DNA of 64,000 nucleotides from Pseudomonas oryzicola (GCF_014269185.2 NZ_JABWRZ020000001.1:1699001-1763000), one strand, 5' to 3'. Positions 1 through 8,961 are shown, counted from the stretch's first letter. Made by a program: numbers and translations. Notes: generated from the letters alone by a model not told the origin.

Positions 1-658
1 CATCGACATCCTCGACATCCCGGTGGCGGAAATCACCCGCCAATACATCGGCTATGTCGAACTGATGAAGAGCGTGCGCCTGGAGTTGGCCGCCGAATAC
101 CTGGTGATGGCGGCCATGCTCGCCGAGATCAAGTCGCGCATGCTGCTGCCGCGTTCGGCCGATATCGAGGAAGAAGAGGGCGACCCGCGCGCCGAACTGA
201 TCCGCCGCCTGCAGGAGTACGAGCGCTTCAAGGCGGCCGCCGAAGGCATCGACGGACTGCCTCGGGTTGGTCGCGAGGTCGTGGTGCCGCGCCTGGAGGC
301 GCCGCAGGCCAAGGTGCGCAAACTGTTGCCTCAGGTCAGCCTGGAGGAACTGCTGGTATCCATGGCCGAGGTGATGCGCCGCAACGACCTGTTCGAAAGC
401 CACCAGATCACCCGCGAGACCCTGTCCACCCGTGAGCGCATGAGCCAGGTGCTGGAGCGCCTGAAAGGCGGCGGCTTCGTGCCGTTCGTCGAGCTGTTTG
501 CCGCCGAGGAGGGCAAGCTGGGCGTGGTGGTGACCTTCATGGCGATCCTTGAGCTGGTGAAGGAATCGCTGGTCGAACTGGTGCAGAATGAACCCTTCGC
601 CGCCATCCACGTGCGGCTTCGCCCGGCGCTTGTAGAAGAACCTGATGAACCTGAATGA
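1..658 (+). CDS. scpA: Segregation and condensation protein A (partial, 5' end missing)
   Basis: This is the kleisin subunit of the SMC-ScpA-ScpB condensin complex, which acts on the nucleoid in chromosome compaction and segregation. The frame is open from the first bases (it reads IDILDIPVAEITRQYI), so the GTG at 23 is internal and the true start lies before the window. About 218 residues remain: a helical N-terminal part typical of ScpA (LAAEYLVMAAMLAEIKSRML), an acidic linker, and a C-terminal winged helix that would bind the SMC head. The stop overlaps the scpB start by 14 bp, so the two genes are probably translationally coupled. Identification rests on recognised family sequence and on the partner gene. 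Confidence 0.93.
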   Translation, partial: IDILDIPVAEITRQYIGYVELMKSVRLELAAEYLVMAAMLAEIKSRMLLPRSADIEEEEGDPRAELIRRLQEYERFKAAAEGIDGLPRVGREVVVPRLEAPQAKVRKLLPQVSLEELLVSMAEVMRRNDLFESHQITRETLSTRERMSQVLERLKGGGFVPFVELFAAEEGKLGVVVTFMAILELVKESLVELVQNEPFAAIHVRLRPALVEEPDEPE

Positions 659-1415
659 ACCCCGTGACCTGGCGTCGCTGATCGAGGCCTTCCTGCTGGC
701 TTCGGGCAAGCCGCAATCGCTGGAGCGCCTGTACGAACTGTTCGAGGAGGCCGAGCGGCCAGAGCCCAAGGTCTTCAAGCAGGCCCTGGAGCTGCTGGGC
801 ACGTCGTGCGCTGGCCGTGCCTTCGAGCTCAAGGAAGTGGCCAGCGGCTACCGCCTGCAGATTCGCGAAGACTTTGCCCCCTGGGTCGGGCGCCTGTGGG
901 AAGAGCGCCCGCAGCGCTATTCGCGGGCGCTGCTGGAAACCTTGGCCTTGATCGCCTACCGCCAGCCGATCACCCGCGGCGAGATCGAGGATGTGCGTGG
1001 CGTTGCCGTGAACAGCAACATCATCAAGACCCTCATGGAGCGCGAGTGGGTGCGCGTGGTCGGTTACCGCGAGGTGCCCGGGCGGCCGGCGATGTTCGCC
1101 ACCACCAAGGGCTTTCTCGATCATTTCAACCTGAAGAGCCTGGACGAGCTGCCGGCCTTGGCCGAGCTGCGGGAAATGCAGCCCGAACCGCTGCTCGACG
1201 CGGATGACGCACCGGTGCCGGCGCACCTGCAGGCGCTGGCCGATGCCAGCCTTGGCGAGGAGGAAGCGGTTGCCGAACCGAAGGAGGAGACCAGCTTCCG
1301 TAGCCTGCTGGTGGAGCTGGATGCCATGGAAGAGGGGCTGAAGACCGATTTTGATGATTTGCGCGAGGAAGAGGCTGAGGCCTCGGTGGAAGAACAGGGC
1401 AAGTCACTGCCCTGA
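645..1415 (+). CDS. scpB: Segregation and condensation protein B
   Basis: ScpB is the second non-SMC subunit of the bacterial condensin complex; it forms a dimer that binds ScpA. The 256-residue product has the two winged-helix domains of the family in roughly residues 1-170, including the conserved stretches LALIAYRQPITRGEIEDVRG and VNSNIIKTLMEREWV. The last 80 residues are acidic, low in complexity and probably disordered, as is usual in Pseudomonas ScpB. It starts inside the end of scpA and the pair forms an operon. rluB follows after about 160 bp, as in many gammaproteobacteria. Confidence 0.95.
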   Translation: MNLNEPRDLASLIEAFLLASGKPQSLERLYELFEEAERPEPKVFKQALELLGTSCAGRAFELKEVASGYRLQIREDFAPWVGRLWEERPQRYSRALLETLALIAYRQPITRGEIEDVRGVAVNSNIIKTLMEREWVRVVGYREVPGRPAMFATTKGFLDHFNLKSLDELPALAELREMQPEPLLDADDAPVPAHLQALADASLGEEEAVAEPKEETSFRSLLVELDAMEEGLKTDFDDLREEEAEASVEEQGKSLP

Positions 1416-1575
1416 TGTCTTTGTTGCCTGTACCATTAGGCAGAAACCCGTGGCAAAGCCCACAATACCCTCTACCCTCCAGTGCGTTCCGCCGCCGAAC
1501 CGCGTATGATGCGCGGCCTTTTGGCGCGTTCGTCGCCAGAACCCATATTTCATTCCTACACCGGGAGGTGCCCAG

Positions 1576-2643
1576 ATGAGTGAGCAAGACCTGCAAGATA
1601 GCCAACCCACCCCTCCGTCCGGCGAAAAGCTGCAGAAAGTGCTGGCGCGTATCGGCGTTGGCTCGCGGCGTGACGTCGAGGCCTGGATCAGCCAGGGCCG
1701 CATCAAGGTCAATGGCGTCGAGGCCACCCTTGGCCAGCGCGTCGACCTGCACGATGCCATCGCCGTGGACGGCAAGCTGATCAAGCGCGAAGAGGCCGCC
1801 GAGGCCACCCGCCGGGTGATCATGTACAACAAGCCCGATGGCGAGATCTGTACCCGTGACGACCCGGAAGGTCGCCCCACCGTATTCGATCGCCTGCCAC
1901 GACCGAAGGAAGGCCGCTGGATCAACATCGGTCGCCTCGACATCAACACCACCGGCCTGCTGCTGTTCACCACTGATGGTGAACTGGCCAATCGCCTGAT
2001 GCACCCATCCTACGAGATGGACCGTGAGTACGCGGTTCGTGTGCGCGGCGAAGTCGATGACGAGATGATCGAGCGCCTGAAGGCTGGCGTGATGCTGGAA
2101 GACGGCCCGGCCAAGTTCACCGACATCCAGAAGGCGCCCGGGGGCGAAGGCTTCAACCACTGGTACCACTGCGTGGTGATGGAAGGCCGTAACCGCGAGG
2201 TGCGTCGCTTGTGGGAGTCCCAGGGCATGGTGGTCAGCCGCCTGAAGCGTGTGCGTTTCGGCCCGGTGTTCCTCAATTCCGACCTGCCGATGGGCCGCTG
2301 GCGTGAAATGACCCAGGGCGAAATCGACATCCTCGCCGCTGAAGTGGGCCTGCAGCCGGTAGCGCTGCCGGCCATGAAACTCAAGGCCAAGGACAAGCTG
2401 GAGCGCCTGCAGCGCAAGTCGACCCGCCCGTTGGGCCGTGGCGAGCGCGTGCGCAGCCTGCGCCCGGCCCACGAAGCTGGCGCTGGCGACGAACGCCCGG
2501 CGCGCCAGCCGCGTGAAGAGGCCCCGCGCAAGGGCGGCCGTGGCAGCACGGTTGCCGAGCGTCCGAGCGAGATGCGCAAGCGTCCGGGCAAGCCTGAAGC
2601 TGAAAAGCCGGCAGGTCGTGGTCGCGGCAAACCGCGTGGCTGA
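1576..2643 (+). CDS. rluB: 23S rRNA pseudouridine synthase B (position 2605)
   Basis: This enzyme converts uridine 2605 of 23S rRNA to pseudouridine in the peptidyl-transferase region. The product is 355 aa. An S4 RNA-binding domain lies near residues 17-75 (EKLQKVLARIGVGSRRDVE). The RsuA-type catalytic domain follows, with the active-site aspartate in GRLDINTTGLLLFTTDG at about residue 120. The C-terminal 90 residues are a basic, Arg/Lys/Gly-rich tail, as in other Pseudomonas RluB proteins. The ATG follows a GGGAGGTG Shine-Dalgarno. A UUCG-loop terminator follows the stop. RluE or RluF is a less likely reading, because of the long basic tail and the scpAB context. Confidence 0.93.
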   Translation: MSEQDLQDSQPTPPSGEKLQKVLARIGVGSRRDVEAWISQGRIKVNGVEATLGQRVDLHDAIAVDGKLIKREEAAEATRRVIMYNKPDGEICTRDDPEGRPTVFDRLPRPKEGRWINIGRLDINTTGLLLFTTDGELANRLMHPSYEMDREYAVRVRGEVDDEMIERLKAGVMLEDGPAKFTDIQKAPGGEGFNHWYHCVVMEGRNREVRRLWESQGMVVSRLKRVRFGPVFLNSDLPMGRWREMTQGEIDILAAEVGLQPVALPAMKLKAKDKLERLQRKSTRPLGRGERVRSLRPAHEAGAGDERPARQPREEAPRKGGRGSTVAERPSEMRKRPGKPEAEKPAGRGRGKPRG

Positions 2644-2663
2644 TCGGCCTTCGTGGTGACGAG

Positions 2664-2688
2664 AAACCAGCCTTCGGGCTGGTTTTTT
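2664..2688 (+). terminator. Rho-independent terminator after rluB
   Basis: A 9-bp stem (AAACCAGCC/GGCTGGTTT) with a TTCG tetraloop runs into a T run, 21 bp after the rluB stop. This is a standard strong intrinsic terminator. Confidence 0.9.
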
Positions 2689-2710
2689 CATGCCTGTGGA
2701 ATTTTGGGGC

Positions 2711-2738
2711 TGCTGCGATGGGCCGCAAAGCGGCCACA
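2711..2738. repeat. REP element remnant
   Basis: The stretch contains GCGATGGGCCGCAAAGCGGCC, whose palindromic part matches the stem of the extragenic REP family of P. putida. Only the stem half is present; the usual GTAGGAGCG head is missing. The type is inferred from recognised repeat sequence. Confidence 0.5.
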
Positions 2739-2791
2739 AGACATTGAACAAAAAGAATTTTTCGGACGACTGGCAAGTTCTCGAACCGGCT

Positions 2792-2809
2792 TGTAAAAAA
2801 ATCTATACA
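2792..2809. promoter_or_regulatory. Candidate PhhR/TyrR box upstream of aroP
   Basis: The 18-bp site reads TGTAAA-N6-TATACA, one mismatch from the TyrR-family consensus TGTAAA-N6-TTTACA. phhR, the P. putida TyrR homologue, lies in this window, and the downstream permease is an expected member of its regulon. The site is about 500 bp before the aroP start and about 300 bp before the best promoter, which is far for a direct activator site and lowers confidence. Confidence 0.4.
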
Positions 2810-3008
2810 GGTCCGGCCGAATTCAGCCCTGATTTCGGATTTTCCACGGCCCTGTAAACAATGCTTGCCGTCGCCACCATGCCCGAGCCTTCCCCCTGGC
2901 CCTGGCCACCCTTGCCCAAACCCCCGCCCCACGGTGTTATAGCCACCATTGCCGTGTGCAAAAGCCTGTCCACAGAGCCAGGCTGACAAAACAACAAATG
3001 GAGGCGCC

Positions 3009-3179
3009 ATGTACGCCGATCACTCCGCCTTTGAAGGCCTACACCACAGGATCGCTGCGTTTTTTCCCAAGGAAACGATGCAGTGCGTTGACGCCTGCGC
3101 GTTTGCAGGGGTATACAGTGCGCCGCGTTTTACCTGTGACTCCTTTGCGTACCGCGCACTCCTGATCACCCCTGGTTGA
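3009..3179 (+). CDS. Possible small leader ORF (56 aa), unknown
   Basis: A 56-codon ORF starts with ATG four bases after a strong GGAGG Shine-Dalgarno and ends 121 bp before aroP. The predicted peptide begins MYADHSAFEGLHHRIAAFF and is rich in Phe, Tyr and Cys. No family is recognised. It could be a short peptide gene, a leader peptide of the permease gene, or chance. A good sigma-70-like promoter for aroP lies inside it (3088-3117), which argues against a simple leader role unless a second promoter lies upstream. Confidence 0.3.
   Translation: MYADHSAFEGLHHRIAAFFPKETMQCVDACAFAGVYSAPRFTCDSFAYRALLITPG
3088..3117 (+). promoter_or_regulatory. Predicted sigma-70 promoter of aroP
   Basis: TTGACG (-35) and TATACA (-10) are separated by 18 bp. 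Transcription would start near 3124, giving a leader of about 175 nt before aroP. This is the best promoter match in the 600-bp space between rluB and aroP. A weaker pair, TTGCCC at 2912 and a TTATAG-like -10 near 2937, could drive the small ORF at 3009. Confidence 0.55.
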
Positions 3180-3300
3180 CCCGCTCCGGCGGCTGCAGCG
3201 TTCAGGAAACCCAAGGTAACCACCTTGCCCATTCCGCTGCGCCACGAGCGCGGTGGGTCCGATTCCGTCACAGATAAAAACAATGCAGGTGACTTCGTTC

Positions 3301-4719
3301 ATGAGTGGACAAAACATGCATTCAGGCGAGCTCAAGCGGGGCCTGAAGAACCGCCACATCCAGCTGATTGCCCTGGGTGGTGCGATCGGTACCGGGCTGT
3401 TCCTCGGCTCGGCGGGGGTAATGAAATCCGCCGGCCCGTCGATGATCCTCGGCTACGCCATCTGCGGCTTCATCGCCTTCATGATCATGCGCCAGCTCGG
3501 TGAGATGATTGTCGAAGAGCCGGTGGCCGGCTCGTTCAGTCATTTCGCCCACACCTACTGGGGCGGTTTCGCCGGCTTCCTGTCGGGCTGGAACTGCTGG
3601 GTGCTGTACATCCTGGTGGGGATGTCGGAGCTTTCGGCGGTCGGCAAATATGTCCACTACTGGTGGCCGGAGATCCCCACCTGGGTTACGGCGGCGGCGT
3701 TCTTCGTGCTGATCAACGCCATCAACCTGATGAACGTGAAGTTCTTCGGTGAAGCCGAGTTCTGGTTCGCCATCATCAAGGTGGTAGCCATCGTCAGCAT
3801 GATCGGCCTGGGTGCCTACCTGCTGACCAGTGGCAGCGGCGGCCCTGAGGCGACCGTGGCCAACCTGTGGTCGCATGGTGGCTTCTTCCCGAACGGTGTC
3901 AGCGGGCTGGTGATGGCCCTGGCATTCATCATGTTCTCCTTCGGTGGCCTGGAAATGCTCGGCTTTACCGCTGCCGAGGCCGACAAACCGAAGACCGTGA
4001 TTCCCAAGGCGATCAACCAGGTCATCTACCGCATCCTGATCTTCTATGTGGGCGCCCTGGTGGTACTGCTGTCGCTGACCCCGTGGGACAACCTGGTGGC
4101 CAGCATCGCGGCCTCGGGTGGCAGCTATGGCAGCAGCCCGTTCGTGCAGGTGTTCTCGCTGCTGGGCAGTGACGTGGCGGCGCACCTGCTGAACTTCGTG
4201 GTCCTGACGGCGGCATTGTCGGTGTACAACAGCGGTACCTACTGCAACGCACGCATGCTGCTGGGCATGGCCGAGCAGGGCGATGCCCCGGCATCGCTGG
4301 CCAAGGTCGACAAGCGTGGCGTACCTGTGCGTTCGATCCTGGCATCGGCTGTGGTGACCTTCGTTGCCGTGCTGCTCAACTACCTGATGCCGCAGAACGC
4401 CCTGGAGCTGCTGATGTCGCTGGTAGTGGCCACCCTGGTGATCAACTGGGCGATGATCAGCTACTCGCACCTGAAGTTCCGCCAGCACCTCGACCGCACT
4501 GGCCAGAAGCCGCTGTTCAAGGCCTTGTGGTACCCCTATGGCAACTACCTCTGCCTGGCGTTCGTGGCGCTGATCCTGGGCATCATGCTGATGATCCCGG
4601 ATATCCGCGTGTCGGTGTATGCGATCCCGGTCTGGCTGTTTGCGATGTTCGTGATCTACATGGTCAAGCCGCGTCGCAGGATGAATAACGGTGTAGCTGC
4701 TACCGGCATGGCCAAGTAA
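3301..4719 (+). CDS. aroP: Aromatic amino-acid permease (APC family)
   Basis: This inner-membrane proton symporter of the amino acid-polyamine-organocation superfamily probably imports phenylalanine, tyrosine and tryptophan. The product is 472 aa with about 12 membrane segments. The first carries the family signature GGAIGTGLFLGSAGV, and a consensus GEMIVEEPVAGSFSHFA follows. ATG 3301 is chosen because AGGTGA lies 8 bp upstream and AroP proteins begin MSGQN-HSGELKRGL; a longer frame from GTG 3253 lacks support. Specificity is inferred from AroP-like sequence and from the neighbouring phh genes for phenylalanine breakdown. A ProY or GabP type is less likely. Confidence 0.85.
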   Translation: MSGQNMHSGELKRGLKNRHIQLIALGGAIGTGLFLGSAGVMKSAGPSMILGYAICGFIAFMIMRQLGEMIVEEPVAGSFSHFAHTYWGGFAGFLSGWNCWVLYILVGMSELSAVGKYVHYWWPEIPTWVTAAAFFVLINAINLMNVKFFGEAEFWFAIIKVVAIVSMIGLGAYLLTSGSGGPEATVANLWSHGGFFPNGVSGLVMALAFIMFSFGGLEMLGFTAAEADKPKTVIPKAINQVIYRILIFYVGALVVLLSLTPWDNLVASIAASGGSYGSSPFVQVFSLLGSDVAAHLLNFVVLTAALSVYNSGTYCNARMLLGMAEQGDAPASLAKVDKRGVPVRSILASAVVTFVAVLLNYLMPQNALELLMSLVVATLVINWAMISYSHLKFRQHLDRTGQKPLFKALWYPYGNYLCLAFVALILGIMLMIPDIRVSVYAIPVWLFAMFVIYMVKPRRRMNNGVAATGMAK

Positions 4720-4739
4720 GGCGCCATGCAGTAGCCGAG

Positions 4740-4774
4740 AACCCGAAGCCAGGCGACTGGCTTCGGGTTTTTTC
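4740..4774. terminator. Intrinsic terminator between convergent aroP and the LysR gene
   Basis: A perfect 12-bp stem (AACCCGAAGCCA/TGGCTTCGGGTT) with a 6-nt loop is followed by six Ts. It lies 20 bp after the aroP stop and 34 bp past the end of the convergent LysR gene, so it may serve mainly aroP. Confidence 0.88.
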
Positions 4775-4807
4775 TTGCCTGTGCCGACGATAGGGCCGCG
4801 ACAGAAG

Positions 4808-5692
4808 TCAGATCTGCTCCAGCAACCAACCTCTGAATGCCCGCAGCGATGGCAACGCCTCGTTCCTCGGCGGGTAGATCAGGTAATAACTGCGCTGGCT
4901 GGCAAACGCCTCGCCGGGGCTGTACAGCTCGCCCTTGGCCAGCTCCTCTTCCACCAGGATGCGTGGCACCAGGCCGATGCCGATACCGGCCCGTACCGCC
5001 TGGATCAGGTGCGAGGTCAGTTCGAAGCTCGGCCCCAGGCGCATCGCCCGGTGCGCCAGGCCATGGTGCGAGAACCACTCGCCCCAGGCATGCGGGTTGT
5101 TGGCCACGTTCAGCAGCACCTCTTCACTGATCCGGGCCGGGCTCCAGCCCTGGCTAGCCACGCCAGCTTCCGGCGGCAGGATCACCACCAGTTGCTCGGC
5201 ATGCAGGCGATGGCAGATCAAACCCGGCAAGTCGTGGCTGGCCACGCCGATGGCGGCGTCGATCTCGCTGGTGTCGAAATTGATGGCTTCGATGCGTGAA
5301 TGAATATGCACCAGCATGCCCGGGTGGGCGCTGTAGAACGCGTGCAGCCGCGGCAGCAGCCACTTCGAGCCGAAGGTGGGCAGGGTGGCCAGGCGCAAGG
5401 TGCCTACCCCTGACTGGTAGGCCAATGCCTGCAGGGTGGCACTGCGGATGCGCCCCAGGGCCTCGCTGAGCTCGCGCTGGTACAGGCGGCCGACATCGGT
5501 GAGTTGCACCTGGCGTCCCTCGCGGCGGAACAGGGTCAGCCCCAGTTGCTGTTCCAGTGCCTGGACCTGGCGGCTGACTGCACTTTGGGTTAGCGACAGT
5601 TCGACGGCGGCGCGGGTATAGCTTTCATGTCGGGCGGCAGCCTCGAAGGCCAGCAGCAGCGACATGGATGGGGTCAGGTGGCGGTAATTCAT
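4808..5692 (-). CDS. LysR-family transcriptional regulator
   Basis: The product is 294 aa with an N-terminal winged helix-turn-helix (residues about 8-65, ARHESYTRAAVELSLTQSAV followed by SRQVQALEQQLG). A GcvA-like substrate-binding domain follows. The proposed start is ATG 5692. The gene is divergent from the ydiJ-type oxidoreductase, with about 150 bp between the starts, and convergent with aroP. By the usual LysR arrangement it may control the oxidoreductase gene. The inducer is unknown. Confidence 0.9.
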   Translation of the reverse strand: MNYRHLTPSMSLLLAFEAAARHESYTRAAVELSLTQSAVSRQVQALEQQLGLTLFRREGRQVQLTDVGRLYQRELSEALGRIRSATLQALAYQSGVGTLRLATLPTFGSKWLLPRLHAFYSAHPGMLVHIHSRIEAINFDTSEIDAAIGVASHDLPGLICHRLHAEQLVVILPPEAGVASQGWSPARISEEVLLNVANNPHAWGEWFSHHGLAHRAMRLGPSFELTSHLIQAVRAGIGIGLVPRILVEEELAKGELYSPGEAFASQRSYYLIYPPRNEALPSLRAFRGWLLEQI

Positions 5693-5844
5693 TCATGAAA
5701 GTCATCGATAGCGGCAGGATTATCCGTTTGCCCCTGAAGCGAAACTACAGGAACATTGGGCTATACGTCATCTCCGCATGCCCGCAATCATGCCGGGACG
5801 ACAGGAATCCCGTGAATTTGCCTATATCAAGAGGCCATCCTTCG

Positions 5845-8800
5845 ATGATCGCCCAGCTGCCGACCGTCTCCCCGAGCGCCAACTATCCCGAATTTCTCGA
5901 AGCCCTGCGCAACAGTGGCTTCCGTGGCCAGATCAGTGCCGACTACGCGACCCGCACGGTGCTGGCCACCGACAACTCGATCTACCAGCGCCTGCCGCAG
6001 GCTGCGGTGTTCCCGCTGGACGCCGACGACGTGGTGCGGGTCGCCACGCTGATGGGCGAGCCGCGCTTCCGGCAGGTCAAGCTGACCCCGCGTGGCGGTG
6101 GTACCGGCACCAACGGCCAGTCGCTGACCGACGGTATCGTGGTCGACCTGTCGCGGCACATGAACAAGATCCTCGAAATCAACGTCGAGGAGCGCTGGGT
6201 GCGGGTGCAGGCGGGTACGGTAAAGGACCAGCTCAACGCCGCGCTGAAAGCGCATGGCCTGTTCTTCGCTCCCGAGTTGTCCACCTCCAACCGCGCCACT
6301 GTCGGCGGCATGATCAATACCGATGCCAGCGGCCAAGGCAGCTGCACCTATGGCAAGACCCGCGACCATGTCCTGGAGCTGCACAGCGTGTTGCTCGGTG
6401 GCGAGCGCCTGCACAGCCTGCCGATCGACGCTGCCGCACTGGAACAGGCCTGTGCTGCGCCCGGTCGGGTCGGCGAGGTGTACCGCATGGCGCGGGAAAT
6501 CCAGGAAACCCAGGCTGACCTGATCGAAACCACCTTCCCCAAGCTCAACCGATGCCTGACCGGCTACGACCTGGCGCACCTGCGCGACGAACAGGGCCGC
6601 TTCAACCTCAACAGCGTGCTGTGCGGTGCCGAAGGTTCGTTGGGCTACGTGGTCGAAGCCAAGCTCAATGTGCTGCCGATCCCCAAGTACGCTGTGCTGG
6701 TCAACGTACGCTACAGCAGCTTCATGGATGCCCTGCGCGACGCCAACGCACTGATGGCGCACAAGCCGCTGTCGATCGAGACGGTCGATTCCAAGGTGCT
6801 GATGCTGGCGATGAAGGACATCGTCTGGCACAGCGTTGCCGAATACTTCCCGGCCGACCCCGAGCGCCCGACCCTGGGCATCAACCTGGTGGAGTTCTGC
6901 GGCGACGAGCCGGCCGAGGTCAATGCCAAAGTGCAGGCGTTCATCCAGCACCTGCAGAGCGACACCAGTGTCGAGCGCCTGGGCCACACCCTTGCCGAGG
7001 GCGCCGAGGCGGTGACCCGGGTCTATACCATGCGTAAACGTTCGGTGGGCCTGCTGGGCAACGTCGAGGGCGAAGTGCGGCCGCAACCGTTCGTTGAGGA
7101 TACTGCGGTGCCGCCGGAACAGCTGGCCGGCTACATCGCTGACTTCCGCGCGCTGCTCGATGGCTACGGCCTGGCCTATGGCATGTTCGGCCACGTCGAC
7201 GCCGGCGTGCTGCACGTGCGCCCGGCGCTGGACATGAAGGACCCAGCCCAGGCCGCGTTGGTCAAGCCGATCTCCGACGCGGTGGCAGCGCTGACCAGAA
7301 GCTACGGTGGCCTGTTGTGGGGTGAACACGGCAAAGGCCTGCGTTCGGAGTACGTGCCGGAGTATTTCGGTGAGCTGTACCCGGCCCTGCAGCGCCTGAA
7401 AGGCGCCTTCGACCCGCACAACCAGCTTAACCCCGGCAAGATCTGCACGCCCCTGGGCAGTGCCGAGGGCTTGACCCCGGTCGATGGCGTAACCCTGCGC
7501 GGCGACCTCGACCGTACCATCGACGAGCGTGTGTGGCAGGACTTCCCCAGCGCCGTGCACTGTAACGGCAACGGCGCCTGCTACAACTACGACCCCAACG
7601 ACGCCATGTGCCCGTCGTGGAAGGCCACTCGTGAACGCCAGCATTCGCCCAAGGGCCGCGCCTCGCTGATGCGCGAGTGGCTGCGCCTGCAGGGTGAGGC
7701 GAACATCGATGTGCTGGCGGCGGCGCGTAACAAGGTGTCGTGGCTCAAGGGCCTGCCGGCGCGCCTGCGCAACAATCGTGCGCGCAGCCAGGGCCAGGAG
7801 GACTTCTCCCATGAGGTGTACGACGCCATGGCCGGCTGCCTGGCGTGCAAGTCGTGCGCCGGGCAGTGCCCGATCAAGGTCAATGTCCCGGACTTCCGTT
7901 CGCGTTTCCTCGAGCTGTACCACGGCCGCTACCAGCGTCCGCTGCGCGACTACCTGATCGGCTCGCTGGAGTTCACCATCCCGTACCTGGCCCACGCGCC
8001 AGGGCTGTACAACGCGGTGATGGGCTCGAAGTGGGTGAGCAGGCTGCTGGCCGACAAGGTCGGCATGGTCGACAGCCCGCTGATCAGCCGCTTCAACTTC
8101 CAGGCCACCCTGACCCGTTGCCGCGTCGGCATGGCCAGCGTGCCGGCCCTGCGTGAACTGACCCCGGCCCAGCGCGAGCGCAGCATCGTGTTGGTGCAGG
8201 ACGCCTTTACCCGCTACTTCGAAACACCATTGCTGTCGGCCTTCATCGACCTGGCGCACCGCCTGGGCCATCGCGTGTTCCTGGCGCCGTACAGCGCCAA
8301 CGGCAAGCCCCTGCATGTGCAGGGCTTCCTCGGGGCGTTTGCCAAGGCGGCGATCCGCAACGCCACCCAGCTCAAGGCCCTGGCCGACTGCGGCGTGCCG
8401 CTGGTGGGCCTGGACCCGGCGATGACCCTGGTGTACCGCCAGGAGTACCAGAAAGTCCCGGGCCTGGACGGCTGCCCGAAGGTGTTGTTGCCGCAGGAGT
8501 GGCTGATGGATGTGCTGCCGGAGCAGGTGCCAACCGCGGCGGGCAGTTTCCGCCTGATGGCACACTGCACCGAGAAGACCAACGTGCCGGCCAGCACCCG
8601 GCAGTGGGAGCAGGTGTTCGCCCGCCTGGGCCTGAAGCTGGTAACCGAAGCCACTGGCTGCTGCGGGATGTCCGGTACCTATGGGCACGAGGCGCGCAAC
8701 CAGGAAACCTCGCGGACCATCTTCGAGCAGAGCTGGGCGACCAAGCTGGACAAGGAAGGCGAGCCACTGGCGACGGGTTATTCGTGCCGTAGCCAGGTCA

Positions 8801-8865
8801 AACGCATGACCGAGCGGCAGATGCGTCACCCGCTGGAGGTGGTGTTGCAGTACGCCCAGCGCTAG
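5845..8865 (+). CDS. ydiJ: YdiJ-type FAD-binding and Fe-S oxidoreductase
   Basis: A large (1006 aa) cytoplasmic flavoprotein related to E. coli YdiJ and to D-2-hydroxyglutarate/glycolate dehydrogenases. In order it has an FAD-binding type 4 domain (residues about 40-260, KLTPRGGGTGTNGQS and STSNRATVGGMINTDASGQG), the FAD-oxidase C-terminal domain (about 270-540), a 4Fe-4S segment (CLACKSCAGQCP, about residue 670), and a C-terminal CCG cysteine-rich domain (TGCCGMSGTYGHE). It probably oxidises a D-2-hydroxyacid. ATG 5845 is chosen because it has AGAGG upstream and matches the YdiJ N terminus; the open frame back to 5668 overlaps the divergent LysR gene. The exact substrate is not shown by the sequence. 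Confidence 0.88.
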   Translation: MIAQLPTVSPSANYPEFLEALRNSGFRGQISADYATRTVLATDNSIYQRLPQAAVFPLDADDVVRVATLMGEPRFRQVKLTPRGGGTGTNGQSLTDGIVVDLSRHMNKILEINVEERWVRVQAGTVKDQLNAALKAHGLFFAPELSTSNRATVGGMINTDASGQGSCTYGKTRDHVLELHSVLLGGERLHSLPIDAAALEQACAAPGRVGEVYRMAREIQETQADLIETTFPKLNRCLTGYDLAHLRDEQGRFNLNSVLCGAEGSLGYVVEAKLNVLPIPKYAVLVNVRYSSFMDALRDANALMAHKPLSIETVDSKVLMLAMKDIVWHSVAEYFPADPERPTLGINLVEFCGDEPAEVNAKVQAFIQHLQSDTSVERLGHTLAEGAEAVTRVYTMRKRSVGLLGNVEGEVRPQPFVEDTAVPPEQLAGYIADFRALLDGYGLAYGMFGHVDAGVLHVRPALDMKDPAQAALVKPISDAVAALTRSYGGLLWGEHGKGLRSEYVPEYFGELYPALQRLKGAFDPHNQLNPGKICTPLGSAEGLTPVDGVTLRGDLDRTIDERVWQDFPSAVHCNGNGACYNYDPNDAMCPSWKATRERQHSPKGRASLMREWLRLQGEANIDVLAAARNKVSWLKGLPARLRNNRARSQGQEDFSHEVYDAMAGCLACKSCAGQCPIKVNVPDFRSRFLELYHGRYQRPLRDYLIGSLEFTIPYLAHAPGLYNAVMGSKWVSRLLADKVGMVDSPLISRFNFQATLTRCRVGMASVPALRELTPAQRERSIVLVQDAFTRYFETPLLSAFIDLAHRLGHRVFLAPYSANGKPLHVQGFLGAFAKAAIRNATQLKALADCGVPLVGLDPAMTLVYRQEYQKVPGLDGCPKVLLPQEWLMDVLPEQVPTAAGSFRLMAHCTEKTNVPASTRQWEQVFARLGLKLVTEATGCCGMSGTYGHEARNQETSRTIFEQSWATKLDKEGEPLATGYSCRSQVKRMTERQMRHPLEVVLQYAQR

Positions 8866-8880
8866 GTTTCAGGGCCTTGA

Positions 8881-8898
8881 GGGCTGCCTTGCAGCCCA
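8881..8898. repeat. REP-type stem or hairpin after the oxidoreductase gene
   Basis: GGGCTGCCTTGCAGCCC is a perfect small palindrome followed by CATCGTCGAC. This resembles the stem half of a P. putida REP unit on the minus strand. It could also weaken transcription out of the upstream gene, but there is no T run. Confidence 0.45.
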
Positions 8899-8961
8899 TC
8901 GTCGACGGGTATTGCACCGCCCATGAACGTTGGCCCAGCTGCGGCTGGCGCAGTGCGGGGT

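Noticed and set aside
5827..8829. A 1000-codon open frame on the minus strand opposite the oxidoreductase gene
   Set aside because: It is a shadow of a high-GC gene: the plus-strand frame has clear FAD and Fe-S domains, and the antisense product is His/Gln/Val-rich without any recognisable domain. The same applies to other long antisense frames, for example opposite alaS (29576-32110) and acsA (13180-15390).
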